From the NCBI RefSeq assembly GCF_004119445.1, contig NZ_QICI01000089.1, forward strand, positions 26,263-90,262: DNA of 64,000 bases. The letters are read 5' to 3'. Shown in pieces: positions 1 to 8,222 of the stretch (within the stretch, counting starts at the first letter, position 1; each line of letters begins with the position of its first letter). The notes below the pieces were generated by a model. That model saw only the letters and a program-made list of their open reading frames with translations. It was not told the origin of the DNA and searched no databases. The stretch is from Chryseobacterium sp. CH21 (GTDB lineage: Bacteria; Bacteroidota; Bacteroidia; Flavobacteriales; Weeksellaceae). A program made the translations under genes and the position numbers.

Positions 1-168
1 AGAACTATTTTTGAAGAGCATTTCCCAAGTGAAACCGCAGCAGCTACCGTTCCATCGGTTCCATCTGTAGCCTGCTCCACTCCTATTGCATTAGAATGGG
101 ATGAAGCGTTCAAAAAAATGAATGATCCAAGCGGAAGAGCTGTTAAAGTGCATGAAACTTCGTATTAG
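1..168 (+). CDS. asnB: asparagine synthase B, C-terminal end (partial)
   Basis: The first 55 codons of the window are open and end in TAG. The peptide contains the stretches RTIFEEHFPSE, VACSTPIALEWD and DPSGRAVKVH, which I recognise as the C-terminus of glutamine-hydrolysing asparagine synthase B (amidation of aspartate with glutamine and ATP, cytosolic). The start lies left of the window. Only the tail of the synthetase domain is visible, so catalytic residues cannot be checked. Moderately to highly confident because the C-terminal signature is characteristic of the family. Confidence 0.8.
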   Translation, partial: RTIFEEHFPSETAAATVPSVPSVACSTPIALEWDEAFKKMNDPSGRAVKVHETSY

Positions 169-174
169 ATAGGT

Positions 175-754
175 ATGTTGGTGAATGGTCAATCGGCTGC
201 ACTGGTTAATTCGTTGTGGGATTCGAGATTTCGGGTTTCGGGATATTTTAACGCAGAGTACGCTAAGATATTTCTTAATATTTAAGATCGATCGCAAAGG
301 CGTTTCACTCAGCAATAGACAAGCCGATTTCTTAGCTGAACGAAGTGCCTTCGCGAACAAAAATAAAATGTTACTAAACAAACCTTGCGCACATTGCGTT
401 TGATTAATATAAATTTTAACGCGGAGTGCACCAAGATATTTCTTAATATTTAAGATCGATCGCAAGGACGTTGCACCCAGCAATTGACAAGCCGATTTCT
501 TAGCTGAACGAAGTGCCTTCGCGAACAAAAATAAAACGTTAATAAACAAACCTTGCACACATTGCGTTTGATTAATATAAATTTTAACGCAGAGTGCGCC
601 AAGATATTTCTTAATATTTAAGATCGATCGCAAGGACGTTGCACCCAGCAATTGGCAAACTGATACCCTAGCTGAACGAAGTGATTTTGCGAACGAAATA
701 GATAAGATGAAAGATAAACCTTGCGTCCATTGCGTTTGTTTTTTAATTATTTAC
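175..754 (+). repeat. 168-bp tandem repeat (3 units) with 75-bp flanking module
   Basis: Three head-to-tail units begin at 251, 419 and 587 (each starts ACGCRGAG), an exact 168-bp period. The third decays towards 754. Each unit contains GATCGATCGCAA and GCTGAACGAAGTG. Positions 175-250 form a separate flank (GGTGAATGGTCAAT, then GATTTCGGGTTTCGGG). The same module, inverted, occurs at 41890-42375. A 186-codon minus-strand frame (91-651) stays open only because 168 is 56 codons; I do not call it a gene. This repeat fills the gap between asnB and the next gene; 755-916 shows nothing else. Confidence 0.85.
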
Positions 755-916
755 CATAATAATTAGCTATTGACATGTATATTTTTCTCATTCAAACATT
801 TAACTCCCTCAGTTATAATTTATCAATCCTTTAGCAATACAGGATTTTTTTTTGAATTAACAATAACAATATGGCATAATTTAACTGACAATCCAAAATA
901 ATATCTAATAAATAAT

Positions 917-924
917 TATATTTG
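917..924 (+). promoter_or_regulatory. Bacteroidetes -7 box (TATATTTG)
   Basis: TATATTTG matches the Bacteroidetes TAnnTTTG consensus and lies 26 nt before the start of the secreted protein gene at 951. No clear -33 TTTG is seen. Confidence 0.45.
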
Positions 925-950
925 GAAAACGAAAATATCAATTATAAAAA

Positions 951-1763
951 ATGAGAAGAAACCTTACTGTTTTATTTGTCTTATTATCCATAAGTTTTGC
1001 TTTTGGACAGGGGAAATACGGCAAATATCTGAATTCAAAAAAGCTTGCTTTAGCTTATAAGAGTGTGAAAGATGCAGATAAAGATGACTACTATCAACAA
1101 TTCTACTGGCTTGTAAAAGCAGAGCAGCTGAAAACGTATCCTCACCTTAAGGATATAAAGCCTATCGTTTTATATGAATTTGTAAAATATGTAAATCCTC
1201 AGAATCCAACAAAAAAACTGGATGCAAGAGGTAAAGAATTGAGAGCAACCGCAGAATTATCTTTGAATCAATATTTTAAAAATAAGAATTTTGAAAACAA
1301 TTCTGTTTTAATGTATAACCTTGAAACTTATGTAGACCCATCTAAAGGACAATTCTATACGAAGGTAGATCCTGAAAAAATCAAAGAACTGGTTCCGAAA
1401 GAACTGTTTGCTTTCAACTCATTCAACAGAAATATAGGAGAAGAAAAAACATATTACCTTTGGGTGGATAAGAAAAAAGATGATCTGAACATTGTAGATA
1501 TCATTCCTAGCGAAAAAGAAGATAAAGCTTTCTATACAAGACTGAGACAATATCTTCCAAGCTACAAGTTCTCGAAATATGTACCTTCTGTAAAAAAAGG
1601 AAACAAATCTGACAAAACAGACATCGAATACTACTACATCATGCCGTTTGAGCAGAACACTGATAACATCGAGTACAAAACAAAGGATTTCAAAACTTTC
1701 ACTTTAAGCCAGTACAGAAAAGCCGGTGACGAATGGAAAGGGGTAGAAAAACCTAGAAAATAA
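951..1763 (+). CDS. secreted protein of unknown function, 270 aa
   Basis: The protein begins with a signal peptide (MRRNLTVLFVLLSISFAFGQ, cleavage probably after the FGQ stretch). The mature part is highly charged and rich in Lys and Tyr, with no membrane segment, repeat or catalytic motif that I recognise. It is monocistronic: a promoter box lies at 917 and a strong terminator follows at 1768. It probably resides in the periplasm or is exported. I cannot assign a function. Confidence is for a real gene. Confidence 0.85.
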   Translation: MRRNLTVLFVLLSISFAFGQGKYGKYLNSKKLALAYKSVKDADKDDYYQQFYWLVKAEQLKTYPHLKDIKPIVLYEFVKYVNPQNPTKKLDARGKELRATAELSLNQYFKNKNFENNSVLMYNLETYVDPSKGQFYTKVDPEKIKELVPKELFAFNSFNRNIGEEKTYYLWVDKKKDDLNIVDIIPSEKEDKAFYTRLRQYLPSYKFSKYVPSVKKGNKSDKTDIEYYYIMPFEQNTDNIEYKTKDFKTFTLSQYRKAGDEWKGVEKPRK

Positions 1764-1767
1764 TTAA

Positions 1768-1800
1768 AAAAGTCCTGTGAAATCTCGCAGGACTTTTTTA
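1768..1800 (+). terminator. rho-independent terminator
   Basis: Stem AAAAGTCCTG / CAGGACTTTT with a ten-base loop and a T-run directly after the stop codon at 1763. Confidence 0.85.
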
Positions 1801-1904
1801 ATTTTATATGGATTTCTTTATCTAAGGATCAATCTGCTTAAAGAAAGCAGATTTTTTCAAACAAAAAAGCCTGGAAGTTTTTATACTCTCCAGCCTAAAA
1901 CCAA

Positions 1905-3308
1905 ATGACAGAAGCAAATACACAACAGACATCCATTAAGAAAATCCTTCCCCTGATTCTGGCTACCGCTATTTTTATGCAGATGCTGGATTCCACCATT
2001 TTGAATACTTCGCTGCCTTCAATAGCAAAAGACCTGAAAGAGTCTCCTCTTAACATGCAAAACGCTATCATCAGTTATGTTTTGACACTGGCTGTTTTCA
2101 TGCCTGCAAGCGGATTTCTGGCAGACCGGTTCGGAACAAAAAAAATTTTCATTTTCTCACTGGTACTGTTCAGTTTAGGATCATTGTTTTGCTCCATGTC
2201 TCAAAATCTTACCCATTTGGTTATTTCCAGAGTGATTCAGGGCGTTGGAGGGAGTCTCATGACTCCTGTCGGAAAACTGGCTTTAATTAAGACTTTTGAT
2301 AAAAATGAACTACTCAAAGCCATGAACTTTGCCATTATTCCTGCTCTTATCGGTCCTGTACTGGGACCTTTAGTCGGAGGTTATATGGTAGATTACCTTT
2401 CATGGCATTGGATCTTTCTGATCAATATTCCCATTGGTATTTTAGGAATTGTTTTAGGTTTAAAGTTCATGCCCAATTACAAATCCGATGATGTTGATTT
2501 TGATTTAAAAGGCTTCCTGATTTTTGCGGCAGCTTCTCTCCTGCTTTCTGTTTCTCTGGAACTTTTTGGAGATATGCAGAATATTACTCCAGTTCTTGTA
2601 GTGTTTATCCTTGGTTTCTTATTCCTTTATTATTACTATAAACATGCAAAAAAGGGAGGTCATCCTATTTTTCCTTTAAACTTGTTTCAGGTAAGAACTT
2701 TCCGGGTTGGTATTGTAGGAAATCTAGCTACCAGATTAGGAATAAGCTCTGTTCCGTTGTTGCTTCCACTGATGATTCAGATTGCGTATAAACAGTCTGC
2801 AGTAACATCAGGCTGGATTATTGCTCCAATGGCTTTAACAGCTATCTTCGGAAAATCTTCTGTTATTAAAATTTTAGATAAATATGGCTATCGTCAGACG
2901 TTAATGGTGAATACCTTCATTATCGGAACACTCATCTGCCTTCTTGCCATACCAAATATCCACACTTCATTATATTGGTTTGTTCCCATTATTGCAGTAT
3001 TAGGCTTTTTCAACTCTATACAGTTCACCTCCATGAACACAATTTCTATCGCTGATCTTCGAAATTTTCAGACCAGCAGCGGAAACTCATTAATCTCTGT
3101 CAATCAACAATTAGCAATCGGTTTTGGAATTGCCTTCGGATTGATTGTTTTAAAGCTATTTGAAAATACAGATCTCATCAAAGGGGAAATTCATAATGCT
3201 TTTCGATACACTTTTCTAACCGTAGGAATATTAACGATTCTATCCGGATTTGTTTTTAGAAGGCTGCACATTTCGGATGGGAAGAATATGAAGTCGAAGG
3301 AAGATTAA
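1905..3308 (+). CDS. MFS transporter, DHA2 (EmrB/QacA-like) drug:H+ antiporter family
   Basis: 467 aa with about 13-14 hydrophobic segments. Near the N-terminus are MQMLDSTILNTSLPSIAKDL and, at about residues 72-78, GFLADRFGTKK, the major facilitator loop 2-3 motif. Residues near 110-118 read SRVIQGVGG, as in the DHA2 motif. These features fit proton-driven efflux of hydrophobic compounds across the inner membrane. There is no adjacent membrane fusion protein, so substrate and partner are unknown. The gene stands alone, 140 bp after the previous terminator. The family call is solid; the substrate cannot be inferred. Confidence 0.88.
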   Translation: MTEANTQQTSIKKILPLILATAIFMQMLDSTILNTSLPSIAKDLKESPLNMQNAIISYVLTLAVFMPASGFLADRFGTKKIFIFSLVLFSLGSLFCSMSQNLTHLVISRVIQGVGGSLMTPVGKLALIKTFDKNELLKAMNFAIIPALIGPVLGPLVGGYMVDYLSWHWIFLINIPIGILGIVLGLKFMPNYKSDDVDFDLKGFLIFAAASLLLSVSLELFGDMQNITPVLVVFILGFLFLYYYYKHAKKGGHPIFPLNLFQVRTFRVGIVGNLATRLGISSVPLLLPLMIQIAYKQSAVTSGWIIAPMALTAIFGKSSVIKILDKYGYRQTLMVNTFIIGTLICLLAIPNIHTSLYWFVPIIAVLGFFNSIQFTSMNTISIADLRNFQTSSGNSLISVNQQLAIGFGIAFGLIVLKLFENTDLIKGEIHNAFRYTFLTVGILTILSGFVFRRLHISDGKNMKSKED

Positions 3309-3407
3309 GCAGATTGGATTAAATACCACTCTATCTACTCATATTCTCTCTATCCAACACAGGCTACGAACTTAACACAGATCAATGCTTTTCGCATATA
3401 ACAATGG

Positions 3408-3415
3408 TAATTTTG
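3408..3415 (+). promoter_or_regulatory. -7 box (TAATTTTG) upstream of the pirin gene
   Basis: TAATTTTG fits TAnnTTTG and sits 21 nt before the ATG at 3437. It is the only good promoter match before the pirin gene. Confidence 0.5.
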
Positions 3416-3436
3416 TTTACATAAATTAACAATGTG

Positions 3437-4312
3437 ATGGCAACTAAAAAAATAGAAATCGTAGTATCTCCAAAACCTGCACACTTTGTAGGTGATGGAT
3501 TCAGGGTTCATAATTTTATTCCGGGTGTACCTGGATTGGATATGAAAAGAATGGATCCGTTCATTATGCTGGATTACAATTCAAAATTTCACTTCAATGG
3601 ATCAGATACACCAAGAGGTGTTGGAGTGCATCCGCACAGAGGTTTTGAAACTGTAACCATAGCGTATAGCGGAAAAGTAGAACACCACGACAGTGCTGGC
3701 GGAGGCGGCGTGATCGGAGAAGGTGATGTACAGTGGATGACTGCGGCCAAAGGTGTTCTTCATAAAGAATATCATGAAACAGAATGGGCAAAAGAAGGAG
3801 GAATTTTTCAGATGGTTCAGCTTTGGATAAATCTTCCTGCCAAAGATAAAATGAGCTGCCCGAAATACCAGGCTATAGAAAACTCTAAAATGGAAAGAGT
3901 TGATTTGGGTGAAAATGGTTCTGTAGAAGTAATTGCCGGAGAATATGATGGTCATAAAGGACCTGCGAGTACTTTTACTCCAGTTCATATGATGAATGCA
4001 AAGCTAAAAGCAGGAGGAAAAGCGGAATTTAATTTCCCGGCTCATTTCAACACTGCAGCTTTAGTGATTGAAGGAAGTATTATCATTAACGGAGAAGAGA
4101 CCATTAAAGCAGATCATTTTGCCCTGTTTAAAAACGAAGGCGAAACCTTCACTATTGAAGCAAAAGAAGATGCTGTTGTTTTGATTATCAGTGGAGAACC
4201 CATCAACGAACCCATCTATCCTCATGGACCTTTCGTAATGAATTCCAGAGAAGAAATTATGCAGGCTTTCGAGGATTTCAATACAGGAAAATTCGGATAC
4301 CTGGAAGATTAA
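3437..4312 (+). CDS. pirin family protein
   Basis: 291 aa. Start taken at ATG 3437; the GTG three bases earlier is less likely. The bicupin signature is present: GVGVHPHRGFETVT (H65, H67) followed by VEHHDS, the metal-binding half of the first cupin, and GDVQWMTAAKGVLH. A second cupin follows with PIYPHGPFVMNSREEI near the C-terminus. Pirins bind iron; some have quercetin-dioxygenase activity or act as redox co-regulators. It heads a run of stress-related genes on the same strand. A second pirin of a different subtype lies at 4835. Substrate unknown. Confidence 0.92.
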   Translation: MATKKIEIVVSPKPAHFVGDGFRVHNFIPGVPGLDMKRMDPFIMLDYNSKFHFNGSDTPRGVGVHPHRGFETVTIAYSGKVEHHDSAGGGGVIGEGDVQWMTAAKGVLHKEYHETEWAKEGGIFQMVQLWINLPAKDKMSCPKYQAIENSKMERVDLGENGSVEVIAGEYDGHKGPASTFTPVHMMNAKLKAGGKAEFNFPAHFNTAALVIEGSIIINGEETIKADHFALFKNEGETFTIEAKEDAVVLIISGEPINEPIYPHGPFVMNSREEIMQAFEDFNTGKFGYLED

Positions 4313-4373
4313 AAGAATTAAATTTATCTTAATCTTTGATTATTCCTTTTTTTATTAACTTTATATAATGGCA

Positions 4374-4405
4374 AACCTTATAGGTTTTAAAAACCTATAA
4401 GGTTT
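4374..4405. repeat. 16+16 bp perfect palindrome
   Basis: AAACCTTATAGGTTTT is followed immediately by its reverse complement. It could form a cruciform or hairpin in the 150-bp gap between pirin and GNAT genes. There is no following T-run, so it is more like a dispersed palindromic repeat than a terminator. Confidence 0.75.
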
Positions 4406-4464
4406 AATTATCTTAATGAGCAATTTCCTATTTACAGGAACCCTACACCCTTAGTACAAATATT

Positions 4465-4776
4465 ATGAAAACAGAATTTGAAAATATACCTCTTATAAAA
4501 GCAGAAAAAAGATTCGAAATAGAATTCAACGGATATTACGCATTCATTGATTATCGGGAGACAACACATCAGATTTCTTTGATACACACTGAAGCAGATT
4601 CTGAACTGGCGGGAACAGGTGCAGCGGCAGCTGTAGTAGAGAAAACCTTGAATTATATTGAAGAAAGCGGAAAAAAGCTTCTTCCATTTTGTCCTTATGT
4701 TTTCGCTTTTATAAAGAAGCACCCTGAATGGAAGCGTATTGTGGATGAGAAATTTGAAGGATATGACAAACTTTAA
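4465..4776 (+). CDS. small GNAT-family N-acetyltransferase (YjdJ/COG2388-like)
   Basis: 103 aa. It contains the short acetyltransferase core: YYAFIDYRE, ISLIHTEAD, then ELAGTGAAAAVVEKTL, which resembles the acetyl-CoA pyrophosphate loop, and LPFCPYVFAFIKKHPEW at the C-terminal side. This is typical of the small stand-alone GNAT domain family that acts on unknown small-molecule or protein amines. It lies between two pirin genes, with 58 bp to the next. A second member of the same small family lies at 7483. Confidence 0.85.
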   Translation: MKTEFENIPLIKAEKRFEIEFNGYYAFIDYRETTHQISLIHTEADSELAGTGAAAAVVEKTLNYIEESGKKLLPFCPYVFAFIKKHPEWKRIVDEKFEGYDKL

Positions 4777-4834
4777 GCCTTCATCAGAACTCATCAATTT
4801 ATTTAAATAACATTTTAAAAAGTATCACATCATC

Positions 4835-5734
4835 ATGTCAAATATTGGACTTATTATAGAAGAAAAAGCAGCAGATATCGGAAATTTCCTGGTAGGAAGA
4901 CTTCTTCCTTTTCGTGAAAAAAGAGCGGTTGGCCCTTTCGTTTTTATTGACCACATGGGACCTTCAGAATTAAAAGATTATCAAAATCTTGATGTTCCGC
5001 CACATCCGCATATCGGTTTATCTACGTTAACGTATCTGTTGGAAGGTTCTATTTTCCACAGAGACAGCATTGGAAGTGCTATAGAAATAAAACCGGGTGC
5101 CGTCAACTGGATGACGGCCGGAAAAGGGGTTGTACACTCAGAAAGAACCCCTGAATATCTGAGACACAGTGATAAAAGACTTCACGGATTTCAGATCTGG
5201 GTAGGTCTTCCGAAGCATCTTGAACAGTCTGAGCCTACTTTTCACCATATTGAAGCGGATGAGATTCCGGTTTGGGAAGAAGATGGCATTCAGTATAAAT
5301 TAATTGCGGGTGAAGCCTTCGGTAGAACATCTGCTGTTCCTGTACACAGCAAATTGTTTTTCATCGAAATCAAAACAAAAGAGGCGAAGAAAATAAGCAT
5401 AGGGAAAGATCTTTACGGAGAAGCAGCGATGTATGTTCTGGATGGAACAGTGACCACAGAAGGAAATTCTTATGGTTCAAAACAGCTAATGATCGCCAAA
5501 GACACTAAGCTTTGCGAATTCGATATGAGTGAAAACGGAACGGTTTATCTTTTCGGTGGTGAACCCTTTGATGAAGAACGTTTTATATTCTGGAACTTCG
5601 TCAATTCTGATAAAGAATTAATTGATCAGGCAAAAGTAAACTGGAATGACCAGAATCACGAAGCATTTCCTTTGGTTCCGGGCGATGAGAACGAGTATGT
5701 TCCCCTTCCTAAGGCTATTTTAAACAGAAAATAA
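4835..5734 (+). CDS. pirin family protein (YhhW-like)
   Basis: 299 aa. First cupin: GPFVFIDHMGPSEL, then PPHPHIGLSTLTYLLEG (H57, H59) and GAVNWMTAGKGVVHSER. The C-terminal cupin carries LFGGEPFDEERFIFWNFVN. This subtype groups with YhhW-type pirins. Cytosolic metal-binding protein, possibly a flavonoid dioxygenase or redox sensor. It is 21 bp upstream of an NADPH-FMN reductase gene and is likely co-transcribed with it. Confidence 0.92.
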   Translation: MSNIGLIIEEKAADIGNFLVGRLLPFREKRAVGPFVFIDHMGPSELKDYQNLDVPPHPHIGLSTLTYLLEGSIFHRDSIGSAIEIKPGAVNWMTAGKGVVHSERTPEYLRHSDKRLHGFQIWVGLPKHLEQSEPTFHHIEADEIPVWEEDGIQYKLIAGEAFGRTSAVPVHSKLFFIEIKTKEAKKISIGKDLYGEAAMYVLDGTVTTEGNSYGSKQLMIAKDTKLCEFDMSENGTVYLFGGEPFDEERFIFWNFVNSDKELIDQAKVNWNDQNHEAFPLVPGDENEYVPLPKAILNRK

Positions 5735-5755
5735 TTTCAGTTCAGCGTATTAAAT

Positions 5756-6295
5756 ATGAAAATATTAGCATTTGCAGGAAGTTCATCTTCCACTTCTATC
5801 AACAGAGAACTGGTAAAATTTGTTCTGAAAGATTTTCAGGATGAGGAAATCAATCTGATTGACCTCAACGATTTCACGATGCCTGTTTTTTCTGTAGACC
5901 TTGAAAAGAAAGGTTTTCCGGATGAAGCCCATCAGTTTTTAAAAACTATTGAAGAATGTGACGTCATCATCTGCTCTCTTGCAGAACACAACCGTTCTTA
6001 CAGTTCAGCCTTTAAAAATGTTTTTGACTGGTCTTCAAGGATTAATGTAAAAGTATTTCAAAATAAACCAATGCTTTTAATGAGTACCTCTCCCGGAGGT
6101 TATGGCGGCGGAAATGTGATGAATACAGCAAAAACATTTTTCCCTCAGTTTGCAGCAGATATCAAGGATACTTTTTCGTTACCGAAGTTTTACGAAAATT
6201 TTGATATGGAAAGCGGAATCATCAATCCGGATATGCTGAATGATCTGAAAGATAAGATACAGAACTTTAAAAATCAGGTTAAAATAAATGACTAA
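5756..6295 (+). CDS. NADPH-dependent FMN reductase family protein
   Basis: 179 aa flavodoxin-like fold. The N-terminal phosphate loop reads AGSSSSTSINREL. Later motifs are LAEHNRSYSSAFKNVFDWSSR and MSTSPGGYGGGN, characteristic of NAD(P)H:FMN reductases and azoreductase-like enzymes. It would reduce FMN, quinones or nitro/azo compounds with NAD(P)H. It overlaps the following channel gene by 8 bp, so the two are translationally coupled. Confidence 0.9.
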   Translation: MKILAFAGSSSSTSINRELVKFVLKDFQDEEINLIDLNDFTMPVFSVDLEKKGFPDEAHQFLKTIEECDVIICSLAEHNRSYSSAFKNVFDWSSRINVKVFQNKPMLLMSTSPGGYGGGNVMNTAKTFFPQFAADIKDTFSLPKFYENFDMESGIINPDMLNDLKDKIQNFKNQVKIND

Positions 6296-6866
6296 AGGAA
6301 GACTGGAGGCGTTCAGTGATGGTGTCCTTGCTATTATTATCACCATTATGGTACTTGAATTGAAAGTACCGGAAGGAAATAGCTGGGCCAGTCTCAAACC
6401 TCTTCTTCCTAAATTTCTGGCCTATATTTTCAGTTTTATTTATGTAGGAATCTACTGGAACAATCATCATCATCTGTTTCAGACCGTAAAAAAAGTAAAT
6501 GGCAGCATCCTTTGGGCTAATCTTCATCTTCTATTCTGGCTTTCTCTGATGCCTGTGGCTACAGAGTGGATCGGAACTACAAATTTCGCCAAAAATCCTG
6601 TTGCAGTGTATGGTATCGGGCTTATCATGTCCGCCATTGCTTATACCATTCTGGAGCATGTGATCATCCGGTGCGAGGGAGAAGATTCAAAGCTGAAAGA
6701 AGCTATCCATTCGAAATATAAAGAATATATCTCTATCGTATTTTATGTCCTGGGAATCGCTACTTCATTTTTTTATCCTTATATTGCCATAGGTTTTTAT
6801 TATCTAGTGGCTCTTATATGGCTGATTCCCGACAGAAGAATCGAAAAAACATTAAAAGAAAATTGA
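6288..6866 (+). CDS. TMEM175 (DUF1211) family potassium channel protein
   Basis: 192 aa, strongly hydrophobic with about six membrane segments. The N-terminus reads RLEAFSDGVLAIIITIMVLE, the FSDGV/A-I-IT selectivity-filter helix typical of bacterial TMEM175 channels. Established members are tetrameric K+ leak channels with one six-helix repeat per subunit. It is embedded in a redox/stress operon (8-bp overlap upstream, 1 bp gap downstream). Transport is inferred from family only. Confidence 0.88.
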   Translation: MTKGRLEAFSDGVLAIIITIMVLELKVPEGNSWASLKPLLPKFLAYIFSFIYVGIYWNNHHHLFQTVKKVNGSILWANLHLLFWLSLMPVATEWIGTTNFAKNPVAVYGIGLIMSAIAYTILEHVIIRCEGEDSKLKEAIHSKYKEYISIVFYVLGIATSFFYPYIAIGFYYLVALIWLIPDRRIEKTLKEN

Positions 6867-6867
6867 T

Positions 6868-7086
6868 ATGGAAACACACGAATATCCTAACGGAAACATC
6901 ATTGTTATCTGGCAGCCTCAGAAATGTATTCACTCTGCCATATGTGTAAAAACACTTCCAAAAGTTTATAATCCCAAGGAAAGACCTTGGATAAAAGCAG
7001 AAAACGCAAGTCCTGAAGAACTTAAAAATCAAATAGATCTATGCCCGTCAGGTGCATTAAGCTATAAATTCAACACAGCAAAATAA
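6868..7086 (+). CDS. (4Fe-4S) mono-cluster protein, YjdI-like
   Basis: 72 aa. Contains KCIHSAICVKTLPKVYNP and later DLCPSGALSY, the signature of the small YjdI-type Fe-S domain. Visible cysteines are C20, C26 and C59. It lies between the TMEM175-like gene and osmC, sharing a base with the osmC start. Members often sit next to small GNAT and OsmC genes, as here. Electron-transfer or regulatory role unknown. Confidence 0.88.
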   Translation: METHEYPNGNIIVIWQPQKCIHSAICVKTLPKVYNPKERPWIKAENASPEELKNQIDLCPSGALSYKFNTAK

Positions 7087-7481
7087 TGGCGGTAACGGTA
7101 AAAGCAAGTTTAAGAAAAACAAAATATTATACAGAAGTAACTGCCGGCGAAAATACTATCATTACGGATGAGCCGATTGATAAAGGCGGACAGAACAAAG
7201 GTCTTAACCCTATGGAAATTCTGGCTACGTCACTGGCAAGCTGTACAGCAGCTACTTTAAGAATGTATATTGAAAGAAAGGAATGGGATGTGGAAAACAT
7301 CAATGTAGAAGTAGAACTGGAAAATTTTCCTTTAACAAAAAGAGCGGTTTTCAAAAGAGATATCAGCTTTGAAGGTATTCTGGATGATGAGCAGCTTAAA
7401 AGACTACACACCATTGCGGATGCATGCCCCGTTCACAAAATATTAACCAACGATATAGAAATACTAACTAAATTCTCATAA
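7086..7481 (+). CDS. OsmC family peroxiredoxin-like protein
   Basis: 131 aa. Two redox cysteines are visible: C53 in ATSLASCTAATL and C114 in ADACPVHKIL, spaced as in OsmC/Ohr thiol peroxidases. A conserved GLNPMEIL precedes the first. The family reduces organic hydroperoxides. Stop and start overlap with the YjdI-like gene, and the next gene begins one base after its stop, so this is a tight operon. Confidence 0.92.
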   Translation: MAVTVKASLRKTKYYTEVTAGENTIITDEPIDKGGQNKGLNPMEILATSLASCTAATLRMYIERKEWDVENINVEVELENFPLTKRAVFKRDISFEGILDDEQLKRLHTIADACPVHKILTNDIEILTKFS

Positions 7482-7482
7482 C

Positions 7483-7769
7483 ATGATCGAAGTAAAACAA
7501 AACAACGACGAAAAACACGGAAGTTTTGAAGCTTTCATAGATGGAAGACGCGCAGGAATGATGACCTATACCTGGGCCGGAGAAGAAAGATTTATTATAG
7601 ACCACACCGAGGTGGAAGAAGCCTACAACGGAAAAGGCGTAGGCAAGGAAATGCTTCTGGCAGCTGTAGATTTTGCCAGAAAAATGATAAGAAAATTATT
7701 CCCCTCTGCCCTTTTGCTAAGGCAAGTTTCCAGAAAAGTGAGGAACTTCAGGATGTTTTAGTGAATTAG
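7483..7769 (+). CDS. small GNAT N-acetyltransferase with homopolymer frameshift
   Basis: The reading frame from 7483 gives GSFEAFIDGRRAGMMTYTW, EEAYNGKGVGKEMLLAAVDFAR, the acetyl-CoA loop of the small GNAT family. It then leaves frame at the A5 run 7680-7684. Adding one A restores KIIPLCPFAKASFQ, the expected family ending, and a stop at 7767-7769 (95 aa). As given, the frame stops at 7761 with an unrelated tail. Last gene of the pirin-to-GNAT run; a terminator follows. The broken frame most likely reflects a consensus error rather than a dead gene. Confidence 0.85.
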
Positions 7770-7795
7770 TCACTGTATTCTAACCTTACCATACA

Positions 7796-7830
7796 ACCCT
7801 TTCAGAGAGATTTCTGAAAGGGTTTTTTAT
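7796..7830 (+). terminator. rho-independent terminator of the redox/stress run
   Basis: Stem CCCTTTCAGA / TCTGAAAGGG with a short loop and a six-T tail. Confidence 0.85.
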
Positions 7831-7851
7831 GCAGCTATTTTATGATTCTTT

Positions 7852-7930
7852 ATTAACGCAAAGCTTATTTTACATTATATTAAACTTTAAGCATGCAAAG
7901 AATGAATCAATTTTTAATTGATTTGATGAA
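7852..7930 (+). repeat. dispersed AACGCAAAG repeat, copy 1
   Basis: AACGCAAAG, then GCAAAGA, then GAATCAA...TTGATTTGATGAAGC. The same string of words in the same order occurs at 46615-46690. The AATCAA/TTGATT pair can form a hairpin. The rest of the 7770-8222 gap has a short run of CTTCC/GCTTC-like words (8066-8092) and no gene that I can see. Confidence 0.5.
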
Positions 7931-8194
7931 GCAAACTGTTATTATTAACTCAGAAAATAGCACCCAGCTTTAAGACAGAAGAGTAAAGTTACTTTTTACC
8001 CGTTGTCACTATAAAAAGATGAAAATATAGAGAATAATTTCTTTTATCAGCTTTATAACTTCCTGCTTCCAGCTCCTAGCTTCAAACCTTTCTGAAAATA
8101 CAGGTTTTATCCCGAACTTAGATCAATTTCAAAAAAGTAATTGTTTAAAAATTGTGTCTGAACTAAATTCATCATTCACGACTGATCTTTTTTA

Positions 8195-8202
8195 TATATT
8201 TG
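8195..8202 (+). promoter_or_regulatory. -7 box (TATATTTG) of the symporter gene
   Basis: TATATTTG lies 20 nt before ATG 8223. No convincing -33 element is seen. Confidence 0.5.
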
Positions 8203-8222
8203 CTAAAATTTAAAAATCAGGC

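Noticed and set aside
91..651. 186-codon minus-strand frame with the repeated peptide SAKKSACQLLGATSLRS
   Set aside because: It exists only because the 168-bp DNA repeat is a multiple of three. There is no start context, and the same words recur on the other strand at 41957-42400.
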